Shown in pieces: positions 45,573 to 54,211 of a DNA stretch of 64,000 nt. Source of the stretch: Rosettibacter sp037481715 (lineage in GTDB: Bacteria; Bacteroidota; Ignavibacteria; Ignavibacteriales; Melioribacteraceae); the NCBI GenBank assembly GCA_037481715.1, contig JBBFLD010000001.1, forward strand, positions 496,001 through 560,000, read 5' to 3'. Made by a program: the position numbers and the translations under genes. The notes below the pieces were generated by a model. That model was not told where the DNA came from, made no database searches, and saw only the letters and a list, made by a program, of their open reading frames with translations. Positions within the stretch are counted from its first letter, which is position 1; each line of letters opens with the position of its first letter.

Positions 45573-47045
45573 ATGATATCTCTTGAAAAATATTTTGAAA
45601 AATATCGTAATAACATTGTAGGTATAAACCAGTATTTTGAAGGTCCTTTTGGGAAGAAAAAAATAGTTTATGCCGATTGGATTGCCAGCGGAAGATTATA
45701 TGAACCAATTGAAAATATTATAAAAGAAAGATTTGGACCGTTTGTAGGCAACACTCATTCTGAATCGTCCATTACAGGAACATCGATGACAAAAGCATAC
45801 AAAGAAGCAAAAAGAATAATCAAACAACACGTGAATGCTAATCAAAATGATGTTTTAATTTTTTCTGGTTATGGGATGACTTCTGCTATAAATAAATTCC
45901 AGCGTATTCTTGGTTTAAGATTGCCTGAACAACTTCAAAAATATGTTCATATTCCTAAAGAAGAAAAACCTGTAGTTTTCTTAACTCACATGGAACATCA
46001 TTCTAATCAAACTTCATGGCTTGAAACAATTTGTGATGTAGTATTAATTGAACCTGATGAAAAAGGCCTGGTAAATATCAATCATCTTGAACATTTATTA
46101 AAATTATATGAGCATCGTAAATTAAAAATTGGTTCATTTACTGCAGCATCGAATGTAACCGGAATTCAACCACCCATTTACAAAATGGCAGAATTAATGC
46201 ATAAATATGATGGGGTTTGTTTTGTTGATTTTGCAGCTGCAGCACCTTATGTTGATATCAACATGCATCCAGAAATTGAAGAACAAAAATTAGATGCTAT
46301 ATTTTTCTCACCACATAAATTCTTAGGAGGACCAGGGACATCAGGTGTATTAATTTTTGATTCAAAATTATATAACAGAAGAGTGCCCGACAATCCAGGC
46401 GGCGGAACTGTTGATTGGACTAATCCATGGGGCGAGCATAAATACATTGAAGATATTGAAACAAGAGAAGACGGCGGAACCCCGGGTTTTCTTCAAGCAA
46501 TTAAATCTGCTTTAGTTATAAAACTTAAAGAAGAAATGGGGGTGGAAAATATACTTCAACGAGAACATGAATTATTAACACTTGCTTTTGACAAGCTAAA
46601 AAAAATTAATGGACTTCATATACTCGCAGCTGAGCACGAAGAACGGCTTGGAGTTATTTCATTTTATTTAGAAAATATTCATTACAATTTAATGGTAAAA
46701 CTGCTCAACGATAAATATGGCATACAGGTAAGAGGCGGATGTTCCTGTGCTGGAACTTATGGTCATTACTTACTTCATGTTGATCCGACAAGATCAAAAC
46801 ATATTACTGAAAAAATTAATCAAGGTGATTTATCAGAAAAACCTGGCTGGGTTCGTCTTTCAATTCATCCTACAATGACAAACGATGAACTAATATTTAT
46901 AACAGATGCAATAGAAGAAATTATTAATAATATCGAAAAATTGTCTAAAGATTATATCTACTCAAAAAAAACTAATGAATACACACACATTTATTACACT
47001 GAAGAAAAATGGCAGCACATTCAAGATTGGTTTGAAGTAATTTGA
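45573..47045 (+). CDS. Class V PLP aminotransferase / cysteine-desulfurase-like protein
   Basis: A 490-residue fold-type I PLP enzyme of aminotransferase class V. FVDFAAAAPYVDINMHP holds the PLP aspartate and FFSPHKFLGGPGTSGVL the Schiff-base lysine (HKF). VRGGCSCAGTYGHYLL resembles the SufS/CsdA catalytic-cysteine loop (RxGxxCA), and NTHSESSITGTSMT lies near the N-terminus. It is about 80 residues longer than SufS, with inserted N-terminal parts, so it may be a distinct desulfurase or lyase subfamily. No suf or isc genes adjoin it. Substrate unknown. Confidence 0.8.
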   Translation: MISLEKYFEKYRNNIVGINQYFEGPFGKKKIVYADWIASGRLYEPIENIIKERFGPFVGNTHSESSITGTSMTKAYKEAKRIIKQHVNANQNDVLIFSGYGMTSAINKFQRILGLRLPEQLQKYVHIPKEEKPVVFLTHMEHHSNQTSWLETICDVVLIEPDEKGLVNINHLEHLLKLYEHRKLKIGSFTAASNVTGIQPPIYKMAELMHKYDGVCFVDFAAAAPYVDINMHPEIEEQKLDAIFFSPHKFLGGPGTSGVLIFDSKLYNRRVPDNPGGGTVDWTNPWGEHKYIEDIETREDGGTPGFLQAIKSALVIKLKEEMGVENILQREHELLTLAFDKLKKINGLHILAAEHEERLGVISFYLENIHYNLMVKLLNDKYGIQVRGGCSCAGTYGHYLLHVDPTRSKHITEKINQGDLSEKPGWVRLSIHPTMTNDELIFITDAIEEIINNIEKLSKDYIYSKKTNEYTHIYYTEEKWQHIQDWFEVI

Positions 47046-47106
47046 AAATTCATTTATATACTTTTTCATGAACATCAATAATTAATTAAAATAATCTCAA
47101 GAATTA

Positions 47107-47138
47107 TTGACAAGCTTCTTATTTTTTTTCTATATTTG
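47107..47138 (+). promoter_or_regulatory. Promoter of the trp operon
   Basis: TTGACA at 47107-47112 and TATATT at 47131-47136 are 18 bp apart. The same bases read TATATTTG (47131-47138), an exact Bacteroidota TAnnTTTG box, with TTG 21 bp upstream. The predicted transcription start near 47143-47146 lies 1-4 bases before the leader peptide ATG, implying a nearly leaderless mRNA. Confidence 0.8.
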
Positions 47139-47146
47139 CACTGGCT

Positions 47147-47236
47147 ATGAAAACAAGAAAAGTTACATATTACTTCAATTCAGTCTGGGCTTGGTGCTGG
47201 TGGAATTATTTTATCCGCACTATCTCAGTGACTTGA
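47147..47236 (+). CDS. trpL: trp operon leader peptide
   Basis: A 29-codon reading frame between the trp promoter and trpE, too short for usual gene callers. It contains four tryptophans in the run WAWCWW (codons 14-19, bases 47186-47203), the clear sign of a trp attenuation leader. The stop TGA at 47234-47236 lies in segment 2 of the attenuator. No ribosome site is seen, fitting a leaderless start. Slow decoding of the Trp codons should favour antitermination and trpE expression. Confidence 0.92.
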   Translation: MKTRKVTYYFNSVWAWCWWNYFIRTISVT

Positions 47237-47298
47237 AGTAATATAAATATTTTTATAACAAAACCCTTCTTAGTAGTCACTGAGAAGGGTTTTTTGTT
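47167..47298 (+). promoter_or_regulatory. trp attenuator (1:2, 2:3 and 3:4 pairings)
   Basis: Three mutually exclusive stems are visible. Protector: 47167-47178 pairs with 47233-47244 (12 bp perfect). Antiterminator: 47223-47233 pairs with 47275-47285 (11 bp perfect). Terminator: AAACCCTTCT 47261-47270 pairs with AGAAGGGTTT 47283-47292, followed by TTTGTTTT. A ribosome held on Trp codons 47186-47203 blocks the protector and frees 47223-47233 for the antiterminator. One that reaches the stop covers 47223-47233, so the terminator forms. Confidence 0.9.
47261..47298 (+). terminator. trp attenuator terminator
   Basis: Perfect 10-bp stem, 12-nt loop and a T-rich tail; ends 15 bases before trpE. 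It is the 3:4 structure of the leader. Confidence 0.92.
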
Positions 47299-47313
47299 TT
47301 AAAGGAATTTACA

Positions 47314-48792
47314 ATGGAAAAAGAAAAATTTTTAGAACTATCAGAAAAATATAACATAGTGCCAGTTTATGAAAGAATTGCAGCAGATTTACTTACACCT
47401 GTTTCTGCATATCTAAAAATTAGAAACAAAAATTATTCTACATTTTTGTTGGAATCTGTTGAAGGAATCGGCAGATTAGCACGATATTCATTTATTGGAT
47501 TAAATCCCTCTGAAATTATTTCCAATAATTACAATGAAATTACTATTAAAAATTCTGCCGCAACTGAAAAAATCTACGGCAATATATTCGATTTTCTTAA
47601 AAATAAAATTAACAATTTCTCTTATCCCAAAATTGATGAACTCCCCTATTTCTCTGGTGGATTAGTAGGATTTATTGGTTTTGATAATATATCTCTCATT
47701 GAAGATAGTATTTTGTATAATTCCAAATCAGAAGACATATCACCTGATTCAATTCTTGGACTTTATAACACACTAATTGTGTTTGATCATTTTAAGCACC
47801 AGATAATTTTGATTCAAAATGTTGATTGCTTTGATAAGTTTAATATCAAAGAAAAGTATGAACAAGCAAAGCATGAACTTCAAAAACTTAAAAGCATATT
47901 AAATAATAACATTGAATTCAAATCTGATTTCAAAGCTAATCCTAAACTACTGAGTAACTATGAAGAAGAAGAATTTTGTGAACTTGTGAAATTGTCGAAA
48001 AAAAATATATACAATGGAGATGTATTTCAAATTGTTCTTTCGAAAAGATTTGAAGCTGAATATCATGGAGATCCTTTTAATGTTTACAGAGCATTAAGAA
48101 TGATTAATCCTTCACCATACATGTATTTCATGGAATTTGACAATGGCTTCAAAGTAATTGGGACCTCACCAGAAGATTTATTAAAAGTAAAAAACAGAAA
48201 AGCAGAAATTCTGCCAATAGCAGGAACACGAAGACGAGGCAGAACAGAAGAAGAAGATTTAGAATTAGAAATGGATTTGCTTAACGACCCAAAAGAAATT
48301 GCAGAACATGTTATGCTTGTTGATTTAGCAAGAAATGACCTCGGGAGATTTTGTAAACTCGGTTCAGTAAAAATAAGTGAAAGGATGAAAATCAACAGAT
48401 TCTCTCATGTAATGCACATAGTATCTCGTGTTGAAGGAATATTGCGTGATGATGCTGATTGTATAGATGCACTCAAAGCATCGTTCCCTGCCGGCACAGT
48501 AACAGGAGCTCCTAAAATTAGAGCCATTCAATTAATAAATGAATACGAAAAAATTAAACGAGGATTATATGCCGGCGCAGTAGGTTATATCGATTTCAGC
48601 GGGAATTTAGATTTGTGCATTGCAATTAGAACTTTATTTGCAACAAAAGATAAAATTTACTGGCAGGCTGGAGCTGGTATTGTTGCAGACAGTAAGCCTG
48701 AGCTTGAACTAAAAGAAATTAAAAACAAATCAGCTGCATTGGTTAGTGCACTAAAATGTGCGGAGGTAATCGATGAAAATCTTAGTAATTGA
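47314..48792 (+). CDS. trpE: Anthranilate synthase component I
   Basis: A 492-residue chorismate-utilising enzyme that makes anthranilate with TrpG. LLESVEGIGRLARYSFIG is the N-terminal Trp-feedback region (core LLES). The catalytic C-terminal domain has VFQIVLSKRF, NPSPYMYFMEF, IGTSPEDLLKV, PIAGTRRRGRTEEED, LVDLARNDLGRF, FPAGTVTGAPKIRAI and GAVGYIDFSGN, all the conserved chorismate and Mg motifs. Length is normal. Overlaps trpG by 20 bases. First structural gene of the operon. Confidence 0.98.
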   Translation: MEKEKFLELSEKYNIVPVYERIAADLLTPVSAYLKIRNKNYSTFLLESVEGIGRLARYSFIGLNPSEIISNNYNEITIKNSAATEKIYGNIFDFLKNKINNFSYPKIDELPYFSGGLVGFIGFDNISLIEDSILYNSKSEDISPDSILGLYNTLIVFDHFKHQIILIQNVDCFDKFNIKEKYEQAKHELQKLKSILNNNIEFKSDFKANPKLLSNYEEEEFCELVKLSKKNIYNGDVFQIVLSKRFEAEYHGDPFNVYRALRMINPSPYMYFMEFDNGFKVIGTSPEDLLKVKNRKAEILPIAGTRRRGRTEEEDLELEMDLLNDPKEIAEHVMLVDLARNDLGRFCKLGSVKISERMKINRFSHVMHIVSRVEGILRDDADCIDALKASFPAGTVTGAPKIRAIQLINEYEKIKRGLYAGAVGYIDFSGNLDLCIAIRTLFATKDKIYWQAGAGIVADSKPELELKEIKNKSAALVSALKCAEVIDENLSN

Positions 48793-49339
48793 CAACTACG
48801 ATTCTTTTACATATAACCTTGTTCAACTAATTGGTCAATTTACAGATAACATCATTGTAAAAAGAAATGACAAAACATCAGTTGATGAAATAAAAGAAAT
48901 TAATCCTGATAAAATTGTTATTTCTCCGGGACCTGGGACACCGGAAGATACAGGAATTACTATCGATGTAATAAAATATTTTGGTTCTAATACTCCAATA
49001 CTTGGAGTGTGTCTTGGGCATCAAACAATTGGTTATTACTTCGGTGGAAATGTTATTAATGCTCCCTATTTGATGCATGGCAAAACATCTCACATTATTC
49101 ATGATGGGAAAACAATCTTTAAAAACATTCAACAAAAATTTGATGCAGGACGATATCACTCTTTAATTATTGATAAAAAGAATTTCCCAGATGTGCTTGA
49201 AATTTCTGCACATACAGAAGATGACATTATCATGGGAATCAGACATAAAAATTTTCCAATTGAAGGAATTCAATTTCATCCAGAATCTATATTAACAAAA
49301 GTAGGTTATCAATTAATTAAAAATTGGATTGAACTATGA
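48773..49339 (+). CDS. trpG: Anthranilate synthase glutamine amidotransferase component
   Basis: A 188-residue class I glutamine amidotransferase supplying ammonia to TrpE. ILVIDNYDSFTYNLVQLIG is the N-terminal signature, ISPGPGTPEDTGI the oxyanion loop, PILGVCLGHQTIGYYFGG the nucleophile Cys (GVCLGHQ), and FPIEGIQFHPESILT the catalytic His-Glu pair. ATG 48773 with GGAGGT upstream. Not fused to trpD here. Confidence 0.98.
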   Translation: MKILVIDNYDSFTYNLVQLIGQFTDNIIVKRNDKTSVDEIKEINPDKIVISPGPGTPEDTGITIDVIKYFGSNTPILGVCLGHQTIGYYFGGNVINAPYLMHGKTSHIIHDGKTIFKNIQQKFDAGRYHSLIIDKKNFPDVLEISAHTEDDIIMGIRHKNFPIEGIQFHPESILTKVGYQLIKNWIEL

Positions 49340-50352
49340 TTAATTATTACATTGAAAAAATAGCTTCCGGCATAAACTTGTCTGTTGACGAAGCTTATGA
49401 ATCAATGACACACATTATGAATGGTTCATGTAATAATTCTCAAATTGCCGGATTTTTGCTTGCTTTAAAAACAAAAGGCGAAACCCCTGAAGAAGTTGCA
49501 GGTTTTGTTAAAGCAATGCGCAACAAAAGCATAAAAATAAATTCAGATGAAAATGTTATTGATGTATGCGGCACAGGAGGAGATGGTTCTAATACATTTA
49601 ATATTTCAACTGCAGCTGCATTTGTAGTTGCAGGCTGTGGTGTTAAGGTAGCAAAGCATGGAAATAAATCAATATCAAGTAAATGTGGAAGTGCAGATGT
49701 TCTTTCACATCTTGGAATTAACATTAATCTCTCTCCTTCTGCTGCAGAAGAAGCATTGAACAAAATCGGAATCACATTTTTATTTGCTCCTCTTTATCAT
49801 CCAGCAATGAAATATGCAGCAGAAGTTAGAAGAGAATTAGGGATGAGAACTGTATTTAATATTCTTGGACCATTAACAAATCCTGCTAATACAAAAAAGC
49901 AATTAATTGGAACTTTCAATAATCAAGCCGCTGAATTGATGTCGAAAGCTGCATCATATCTTGATATGCAAAAAGTATGCTTTGTTTGTACAGAAAATAG
50001 TCTTGATGAAATTTCTCTTACAGAAAAGACAGATGTATTTGAACATAATAAATCATCTTTAAGAAAATACCAAATTTCTTACGAAACATTTGGTTACAAA
50101 AAAGTTGATAAAAAAAATATTCAAAGCAATTCTGTAGAAACAAATGCAGAAATGATTCTTTCTGTTCTTAGAGATAAAGTGAAAAACGATGCATACTATG
50201 TTGTTGCAGCAAATGCAGCGATGGCACTTTATGCAGCAGATTTTTCAAACGACTTAAATGAATGCCGCTTTGCAGCAGAAGAATCAATTCTTTCCGGCAA
50301 AGCTTATGAAAAATTGCTTTCACTAAAATCTTTTGGAGAAAATTATCAATGA
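49336..50352 (+). CDS. trpD: Anthranilate phosphoribosyltransferase
   Basis: A 338-residue PRPP-dependent transferase making phosphoribosyl-anthranilate. IDVCGTGGDGSNTFNISTAAAFV is the PRPP-binding block (core CGTGGDGSNTFNIST), KHGNKSISSKCGSADVLSHLG (core KHGNxSxSSxCGSADVL) and PLTNPA follow. Stop of trpG overlaps its ATG as ATGA; the trpC start overlaps its stop likewise, so all three are translationally coupled. Confidence 0.98.
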   Translation: MINYYIEKIASGINLSVDEAYESMTHIMNGSCNNSQIAGFLLALKTKGETPEEVAGFVKAMRNKSIKINSDENVIDVCGTGGDGSNTFNISTAAAFVVAGCGVKVAKHGNKSISSKCGSADVLSHLGININLSPSAAEEALNKIGITFLFAPLYHPAMKYAAEVRRELGMRTVFNILGPLTNPANTKKQLIGTFNNQAAELMSKAASYLDMQKVCFVCTENSLDEISLTEKTDVFEHNKSSLRKYQISYETFGYKKVDKKNIQSNSVETNAEMILSVLRDKVKNDAYYVVAANAAMALYAADFSNDLNECRFAAEESILSGKAYEKLLSLKSFGENYQ

Positions 50353-51137
50353 GTTTTTTAAGTAAAATACTCGAAGTAAAGAAAGAAGAAGTGAAAAGTC
50401 TTAAGCAGAAATTCACGCTTTCATCATTTATGGATGAAGAATTTTTTAATACAAAAACAATCAGTTTTACTAAGGCAATAAATAAACCAGACAGAATTTC
50501 ATTGATTGCAGAGATAAAAAAAGCAAGTCCATCAAAAGGGAATTTAATTGATAACTTTAACCACATAAATATTGCTTCAATTTATATGAACTGCTCTGTC
50601 CAGGCAATTTCAGTGCTAACAGACAATAATTTTTTCAAAGGTCATATTAATTATCTTAAAGAAATTGCAAGAATGAAAACTGTTCCTCTTTTAAGAAAAG
50701 ATTTCATAATTGATGAATATCAAATTTATGAAGCAAAAGCATTTGGAGCTGATGCAGTTCTTCTTATTGCAGAAGCTTTGTCAAAATATCAAATTGAAAA
50801 TTTAACTTCTGCTGCAAATGAATGCGGTTTAGAAGTTCTATTAGAACTTCATTCTATCACTCAATTAGAAAAAATTGATTTCAACAAAAATTATTTAATT
50901 GGAATTAATAATAGAAACTTGGAAACATTCGAAGTTGACTTAAGCACAACACTAAAAGTTTTAGAGCATTTACCTGAAAATGTAATTGTTGTATCTGAAA
51001 GCGGAATTAATACAAAAGAAGATATTAACAAAATTATAAATACAAAAGTTAATGCTGTCTTAGTTGGTGAACATTTTATGAAATCTGAAAACATTGAAAA
51101 AAGTGTTAAAGAATTTATTCAGTTCTGCAAAAAATGA
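50349..51137 (+). CDS. trpC: Indole-3-glycerol phosphate synthase
   Basis: A 262-residue TIM barrel converting CdRP to indole-3-glycerol phosphate. IAEIKKASPSKG is the catalytic lysine motif, PLLRKDFIIDEYQIYEAKAFGADAVLLI the central barrel (core RKDFIID), EVLLELHS, IGINNRNLETFEVDL (core INNRNL) and VVSESGI complete the active site. Separate from trpF. ATGA overlap with trpD. Confidence 0.98.
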   Translation: MSFLSKILEVKKEEVKSLKQKFTLSSFMDEEFFNTKTISFTKAINKPDRISLIAEIKKASPSKGNLIDNFNHINIASIYMNCSVQAISVLTDNNFFKGHINYLKEIARMKTVPLLRKDFIIDEYQIYEAKAFGADAVLLIAEALSKYQIENLTSAANECGLEVLLELHSITQLEKIDFNKNYLIGINNRNLETFEVDLSTTLKVLEHLPENVIVVSESGINTKEDINKIINTKVNAVLVGEHFMKSENIEKSVKEFIQFCKK

Positions 51138-51145
51138 GATGAAAA

Positions 51146-51772
51146 ATGAGAGTAAAAATTTGTGGGATTACAAATATTGACGATGCATCAATTTGCTGCG
51201 ATTTAGGTGCAGATGCACTTGGTTTTGTTTTCTACAAAAAGAGCAAACGTTTCATTAATTATTCTACTGCAGAAAAAATTATTAAATATCTTCCTGCATT
51301 CATAGCAAAGGTTGGAGTATTTGTAGATAATAATGTTGAGGAGATAAATCAAATTTCACAAAAAATTGGATTGACACACATTCAATTGCATGGCAATGAA
51401 GATATTAATGTTGTATCTCAAATAATTTTACCTGTGATTAAATGTTTTCGAATTGACGAACAATTTGATTTTAAAAAACTACATAAGTACAAAAATTGTG
51501 AATTTTTGTTAGACTCTTTTTCTCATGAAGCTTTGGGAGGTACGGGAAAATCTTTTAATTGGAATTTAATTCCAAAAAATTTAAGAGATAAAATAATATT
51601 AGCTGGAGGAGTATCAATTGAAAATATTGAATACATCTACAAAAACATTCAACCGCAGGCTGTTGACCTTTCTTCATCTGTTGAAATAAAGCCTGGCAAA
51701 AAAAGTCATAAGAAACTAAAAGAATTTTTTAAAGTGGTAAATAATCTTAGGTACTCATGCACAAATCAATGA
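51146..51772 (+). CDS. trpF: Phosphoribosylanthranilate isomerase
   Basis: A 208-residue TIM barrel that isomerises PRA to CdRP. VKICGITNIDDA supplies the catalytic Cys (KICG), ADALGFVFYKKSKRFI follows, IGLTHIQLHGNED is the middle motif, LLDSF the catalytic Asp strand, and LAGGVSIENI with VDLSSSVEIKPGKK the phosphate site and C-terminus. Eight bases after trpC. Followed by a 142-bp gap containing a long hairpin. Confidence 0.97.
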   Translation: MRVKICGITNIDDASICCDLGADALGFVFYKKSKRFINYSTAEKIIKYLPAFIAKVGVFVDNNVEEINQISQKIGLTHIQLHGNEDINVVSQIILPVIKCFRIDEQFDFKKLHKYKNCEFLLDSFSHEALGGTGKSFNWNLIPKNLRDKIILAGGVSIENIEYIYKNIQPQAVDLSSSVEIKPGKKSHKKLKEFFKVVNNLRYSCTNQ

Positions 51773-51830
51773 TGCAAAAAATTTACAAACAAAATAAAAC
51801 ATAACATTATGTTCCGGTGCATACACTCCT

Positions 51831-51877
51831 CTCGAGCCCTCTGAGCTTTCACAAAATGAAAGTCTTAAGGGCTCGAG
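51831..51877 (+). terminator. Long hairpin between trpF and trpB
   Basis: CTCGAGCCCT (51831-51840) pairs perfectly with AGGGCTCGAG (51868-51877); an inner CTTTC/GAAAG stem (51846-51850 with 51858-51862) extends it. The tail CAAATTTTTAATT is only a fair U-tract. It may be a partial terminator or processing site that sets trpBA levels apart from trpEGDCF. Confidence 0.7.
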
Positions 51878-51914
51878 CAAATTTTTAATTATCATCAAAA
51901 AAAATGAGAACAAA

Positions 51915-53114
51915 ATGAATACTTACAATTATCCTGATTCAAACGGCAAATTTGGAATTTATGGTGGAAGATTTGTTCCTGAAACATTAATTCCAGCACT
52001 TTATGAACTTGAATCAGTTTATAATCAACTAAAAAATGATTCTGAATTTATTAGTGAATATCACAAGCTTCAGAAAGAATATAATGGAAGACCTACACCT
52101 CTTACTTTTGCAAACAGATTAACAGAATATTATGGTAAAGCAAAAATTTATTTAAAGCGAGAAGATTTATGCCACACAGGAGCGCACAAACTTAACAATG
52201 CACTTGGTCAAATTTTAATAGCAAAAAAATTAGGTAAAAAAAGAATTATTGCGGAGACAGGAGCTGGACAGCATGGTGTTGCTACAGCTACAGTTTGTGC
52301 AAGGTTTGGAATTAAATGTGTCGTTTACATGGGAGAAAAAGATATTGAACGACAAAAACCAAATGTTTTTAGAATGAAACTGCTTGGCGCTGATGTTATC
52401 CCAGTTTCATCTGGCAGTAAAACACTAAAGGATGCTACCAACGAAGCAATTAGAGACTGGGTAACTAATGTAAAAGATACTCACTACATTATTGGTTCCG
52501 TAGTTGGTCCTCATCCATATCCAATGATAGTCAGGGATTTTCAATCAATAATTGGATTAGAAACTAAAGAGCAAATTTTATCAATAGAAAAACGACTGCC
52601 CGATTATATCATTGCATGTGTTGGAGGCGGCTCGAATGCCATTGGAATTTTTTATCCTTTTATTAATGATGAAAATGTAAATCTAATTGGAATTGAAGCA
52701 GCAGGATATGGAATTAACACAAATAAACATTGTGCAACTTTGAGTCTTGGTTCACCAGGAATTTTTCAAGGTATGCTTACATATCTTTTGCAAAATGAAG
52801 ATGGACAGGTATCAGAAGTTCATTCAATTTCAGCAGGACTTGATTATCCTGGAGTTGGACCCGAGCATTCATTGCTCAAAGATATTTCTCGAGTTAAATA
52901 TTCATCTGTAACCGATGAAGAAGCATTAAATGCTGCTTATCTTTTAACTCGTCTTGAAGGAATACTACCAGCATTAGAAAGTGCACATGCAATAGCTTAT
53001 CTTGAAAAATTTATTTATCAAACAAATCGTGATGAAATTATTATAATTAATTTAAGCGGAAGAGGAGATAAAGATTTATCAACATATATGGATAATTTTA
53101 AGGAAAATCTATAA
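51915..53114 (+). CDS. trpB: Tryptophan synthase beta subunit
   Basis: A 399-residue PLP enzyme joining indole and serine. GKFGIYGGRFVPETLIPAL is the N-terminal signature, KREDLCHTGAHKLNNALGQ holds the Schiff-base lysine (HTGAHKLNN), AETGAGQHGVATAT and CVGGGSNAIG (phosphate pocket) follow, and SAGLDYPGVGPEHS with the C-terminal SGRGDKD complete a TrpB1-type enzyme. It overlaps trpA by one base (TAATG). Confidence 0.98.
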   Translation: MNTYNYPDSNGKFGIYGGRFVPETLIPALYELESVYNQLKNDSEFISEYHKLQKEYNGRPTPLTFANRLTEYYGKAKIYLKREDLCHTGAHKLNNALGQILIAKKLGKKRIIAETGAGQHGVATATVCARFGIKCVVYMGEKDIERQKPNVFRMKLLGADVIPVSSGSKTLKDATNEAIRDWVTNVKDTHYIIGSVVGPHPYPMIVRDFQSIIGLETKEQILSIEKRLPDYIIACVGGGSNAIGIFYPFINDENVNLIGIEAAGYGINTNKHCATLSLGSPGIFQGMLTYLLQNEDGQVSEVHSISAGLDYPGVGPEHSLLKDISRVKYSSVTDEEALNAAYLLTRLEGILPALESAHAIAYLEKFIYQTNRDEIIIINLSGRGDKDLSTYMDNFKENL

Positions 53115-53899
53115 TGAGTTACATTCATAATTACATCGAAAAATTAAACAATCAAAAAAGAAAAGCATTATCAATTTTTCTTACAGCCGGTTTTCCAGAT
53201 AAAAAAAAATTTGCAGAATTAGCAAAAGCTGTTTTAGATGCTGGAGCCGATATGCTTGAATTAGGAATACCATTCAGTGACCCACTTGCTGATGGACTAG
53301 TTATTCAAACATCATCTAATATTGCACTTAATAATAATGTTACTACTCATGATGTCTTAAAATATGCTGAAATAATTTCAAAGTATTCTGAAAAGCCCAT
53401 AATACTAATGGGCTATGCAAATCCAATCAACAGATACAATAAATTAAATTTCTTTGAAGATGCTTTTAATGCAGGTGTGAAAGGTTTAATTGTTCCAGAT
53501 GTTCCGATTGAAGAATATGATTCCTTCTATGACTGTGATACAAAAAATTTAGATATAATTTTGCTTACAACTCCTACTTCAACAAATGAAAGAATAATAT
53601 CTATTGATAATAAAAGCAAAGGATTTGTTTATTGCGTAAGCGTTACAGGCACTACAGGAATAAAAGATTATTTCAGTAATGAAACATTTGAAAATCTTAA
53701 ACGAACTTATTCTTTAATCAAAAAAAACAAAATGCTAATTGGTTTTGGAATATCTAAACCAGATGATATTAAAAATTTTTCTCCTTATTGTGATGGAGTA
53801 ATTGTTGGAAGCAGAATTATTAAATCAATTCTTAATGGTGATACATTTGATGACACTTTAAGGATTATTCATGAATTGAGCTTAGCATGTGAGTATTAG
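53114..53899 (+). CDS. trpA: Tryptophan synthase alpha subunit
   Basis: A 261-residue TIM barrel releasing indole from indole-3-glycerol phosphate. FLTAGFPDKKKFAEL, DMLELGIPFSDPLADGLVIQ (catalytic Glu in ELGIPFSDPLADG), GLIVPDVPIEEYD (second catalytic Asp), YCVSVTGTTG and GFGISKPDDI are all present. Length is normal. Last gene of the trp operon; a terminator lies at 54155-54179 beyond the octamer repeat array. Confidence 0.97.
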   Translation: MSYIHNYIEKLNNQKRKALSIFLTAGFPDKKKFAELAKAVLDAGADMLELGIPFSDPLADGLVIQTSSNIALNNNVTTHDVLKYAEIISKYSEKPIILMGYANPINRYNKLNFFEDAFNAGVKGLIVPDVPIEEYDSFYDCDTKNLDIILLTTPTSTNERIISIDNKSKGFVYCVSVTGTTGIKDYFSNETFENLKRTYSLIKKNKMLIGFGISKPDDIKNFSPYCDGVIVGSRIIKSILNGDTFDDTLRIIHELSLACEY

Positions 53900-53932
53900 G
53901 TATCTATGAAATTGCTGGATTGATGTATCATA

Positions 53933-54083
53933 ATTGCATAATTGCATAATTACAAGATTGCAAAATTACATGATTATAAAATTGCATGATCGCAAAATTA
54001 CAAGATTACAAAATTGCAGAATTATAAGATTACACGATTGCAAGATTTCAAATTGAAAGATTTCATAATTACAAAATTTCGAA
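53933..54083. repeat. Degenerate 8-bp tandem repeat array
   Basis: About 19 consecutive units of the form ATTRCANR (for example ATTGCATA, ATTACAAG, ATTGCAAA), nearly all exactly 8 bp; one is 7 bp. Two looser units (53911-53926) precede it. The core A-T-T is kept while positions 4, 7 and 8 vary between few bases. It begins about 11-33 bases after the trpA stop, in a 312-bp gap that holds no gene. It is too short-period for CRISPR and carries no reading frame of note. Confidence 0.85.
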
Positions 54084-54154
54084 ATTGGGCAGTTTGGGAT
54101 TGAAGAGAATATTAGTGTTGCAGGTTAAAGGTTATAAAGTAGCGAGTATAAATT

Positions 54155-54179
54155 TCTGCGGCTTGAATTAAGCCGCAGA
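54155..54179. terminator. Bidirectional terminator between trpA and KDG kinase genes
   Basis: TCTGCGGCTT (54155-54164) pairs perfectly with AAGCCGCAGA (54170-54179) around GAATT. ATTTT follows on the plus strand and AAATTT flanks the minus side; it separates convergent genes. Confidence 0.85.
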
Positions 54180-54211
54180 TTTTAGACATAATGAATAAAT
54201 TCAAAACTGCA

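Noticed and set aside
53933..54083. CRISPR array
   Set aside because: Period is 8 bp with no spacers, and no cas gene is nearby.
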